Under the pieces are notes generated by a model that was not told the DNA's origin, searched no databases, and saw nothing but the letters and a program-made list of their open reading frames with translations. A stretch of 64,000 nt of DNA from Chitinophagaceae bacterium 26-R-25 (GTDB taxonomy: Bacteria > Bacteroidota > Bacteroidia > Chitinophagales > Chitinophagaceae), in assembly GCA_029906195.1 (NCBI GenBank), contig JARWSJ010000001.1, positions 620,001-684,000 on the forward strand. The letters run 5' to 3'. Below are positions 63,786-64,000 of the stretch, piece after piece. A program made the position numbers and the translations under genes. Positions within the stretch are counted from its first letter, which is position 1, and each line of letters starts with the position of its first letter.

Positions 63786-64000
63786 ATAAATGGGTTTGTC
63801 AGCCTTGGTAAAGGCATACTATAATTGTGACGAATTTGAAACAGAAATTTGTTTGGAATTGCAGCGTGCGCCCTGCTATAGTCGCGGGTGGGCTTCATAT
63901 CTGCAAAGAGTGGAGAATGGCGGCATCGTGTACACGATACTGCTGCTCTGCCAAAGATGGGTTTGGGCGCGGTTAGTGGTCATTGGTCTGGGTTGATTAT
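63786..64000. other. Window end, no feature recognised
   Basis: The 215 bases upstream of the giant gene hold its promoter, but no clear element could be picked. A 68-codon open frame here lacks any recognisable motif and is not supported. Confidence 0.4.

Noticed and set aside
63790-63996. Small forward open frame at the window end
   Set aside because: No motif, no composition support, and it overlaps the region expected to hold the promoter of the giant gene.

Overview
The window comes from a member of the Bacteroidota, most likely a chitinophagaceae-type soil or plant-associated bacterium. The evidence is a SusC/SusD pair, many secreted glycoside hydrolases typical of this phylum, a giant secreted protein with a type IX secretion (T9SS) C-terminal sorting domain, a promoter fitting the Bacteroidota -33 TTTG / -7 TAnnTTTG pattern, and hardly any Shine-Dalgarno sequences. 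Species cannot be read from the sequence. No rRNA, tRNA, CRISPR array, transposase or integrase was seen.

Layout. 0.1-5.4 kb: aminopeptidase P, a tandem GH43 protein, a small lipoprotein and a secreted thermonuclease, all forward. 5.5-7.2 kb: a reverse operon with SRPBCC, ArsR-type repressor, YciI-like and SRPBCC genes, whose promoter carries two identical-type palindromic operators. 7.4-12.9 kb: a YncE-propeller/phosphoesterase and an 881-residue one-protein transmembrane regulator (LamG-like and propeller outside, SARP/BTAD-like DNA-binding domain inside). 13.3-29.6 kb: divergent from that regulator, a SusC-SusD polysaccharide utilisation locus with a GH99-like lipoprotein, GH92, GH99, GH92 and a large GH2, a set that fits alpha-mannan breakdown. 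30-43.6 kb: a second run of glycan enzymes (fused double esterase, GH3, GH2, GH3 with discoidin-like domain, GH95). 43.7-54.3 kb: mostly reverse housekeeping and secreted small proteins (PAS histidine kinase, a secreted PPC-domain protein, SRPBCC, glutaminyl cyclase, truncated haemoglobin, DKNYY, NTF2-like, alpha/beta hydrolase, cupin). 54.4-56.9 kb: a small accessory patch with a tail-anchored TIR-like protein, a SymE-like toxin and an AT-rich gene of unknown function. 57.1-63.8 kb: an OmpA-family protein and a 1707-residue protein with nine MBG repeats.

How it works together. SusC/SusD and the lipoprotein would capture and cut mannan at the surface. The periplasmic GH99, GH92 and GH2 enzymes would trim it to monosaccharides. 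The divergent transmembrane regulator is well placed to sense the glycan and switch the operon. The downstream esterases and GH3/GH2/GH95 enzymes suggest that decorated plant or fungal polymers are also attacked.

The non-coding part is unusual. Nearly every long intergenic gap is filled by long inverted repeats, in at least eight families. Several have arms built from 7-10 bp microrepeats, sit directly at stop codons and share a small core resembling CAGAATGT. Together with the one-protein transmembrane SARP-like regulator, these are the features most deserving a second look.
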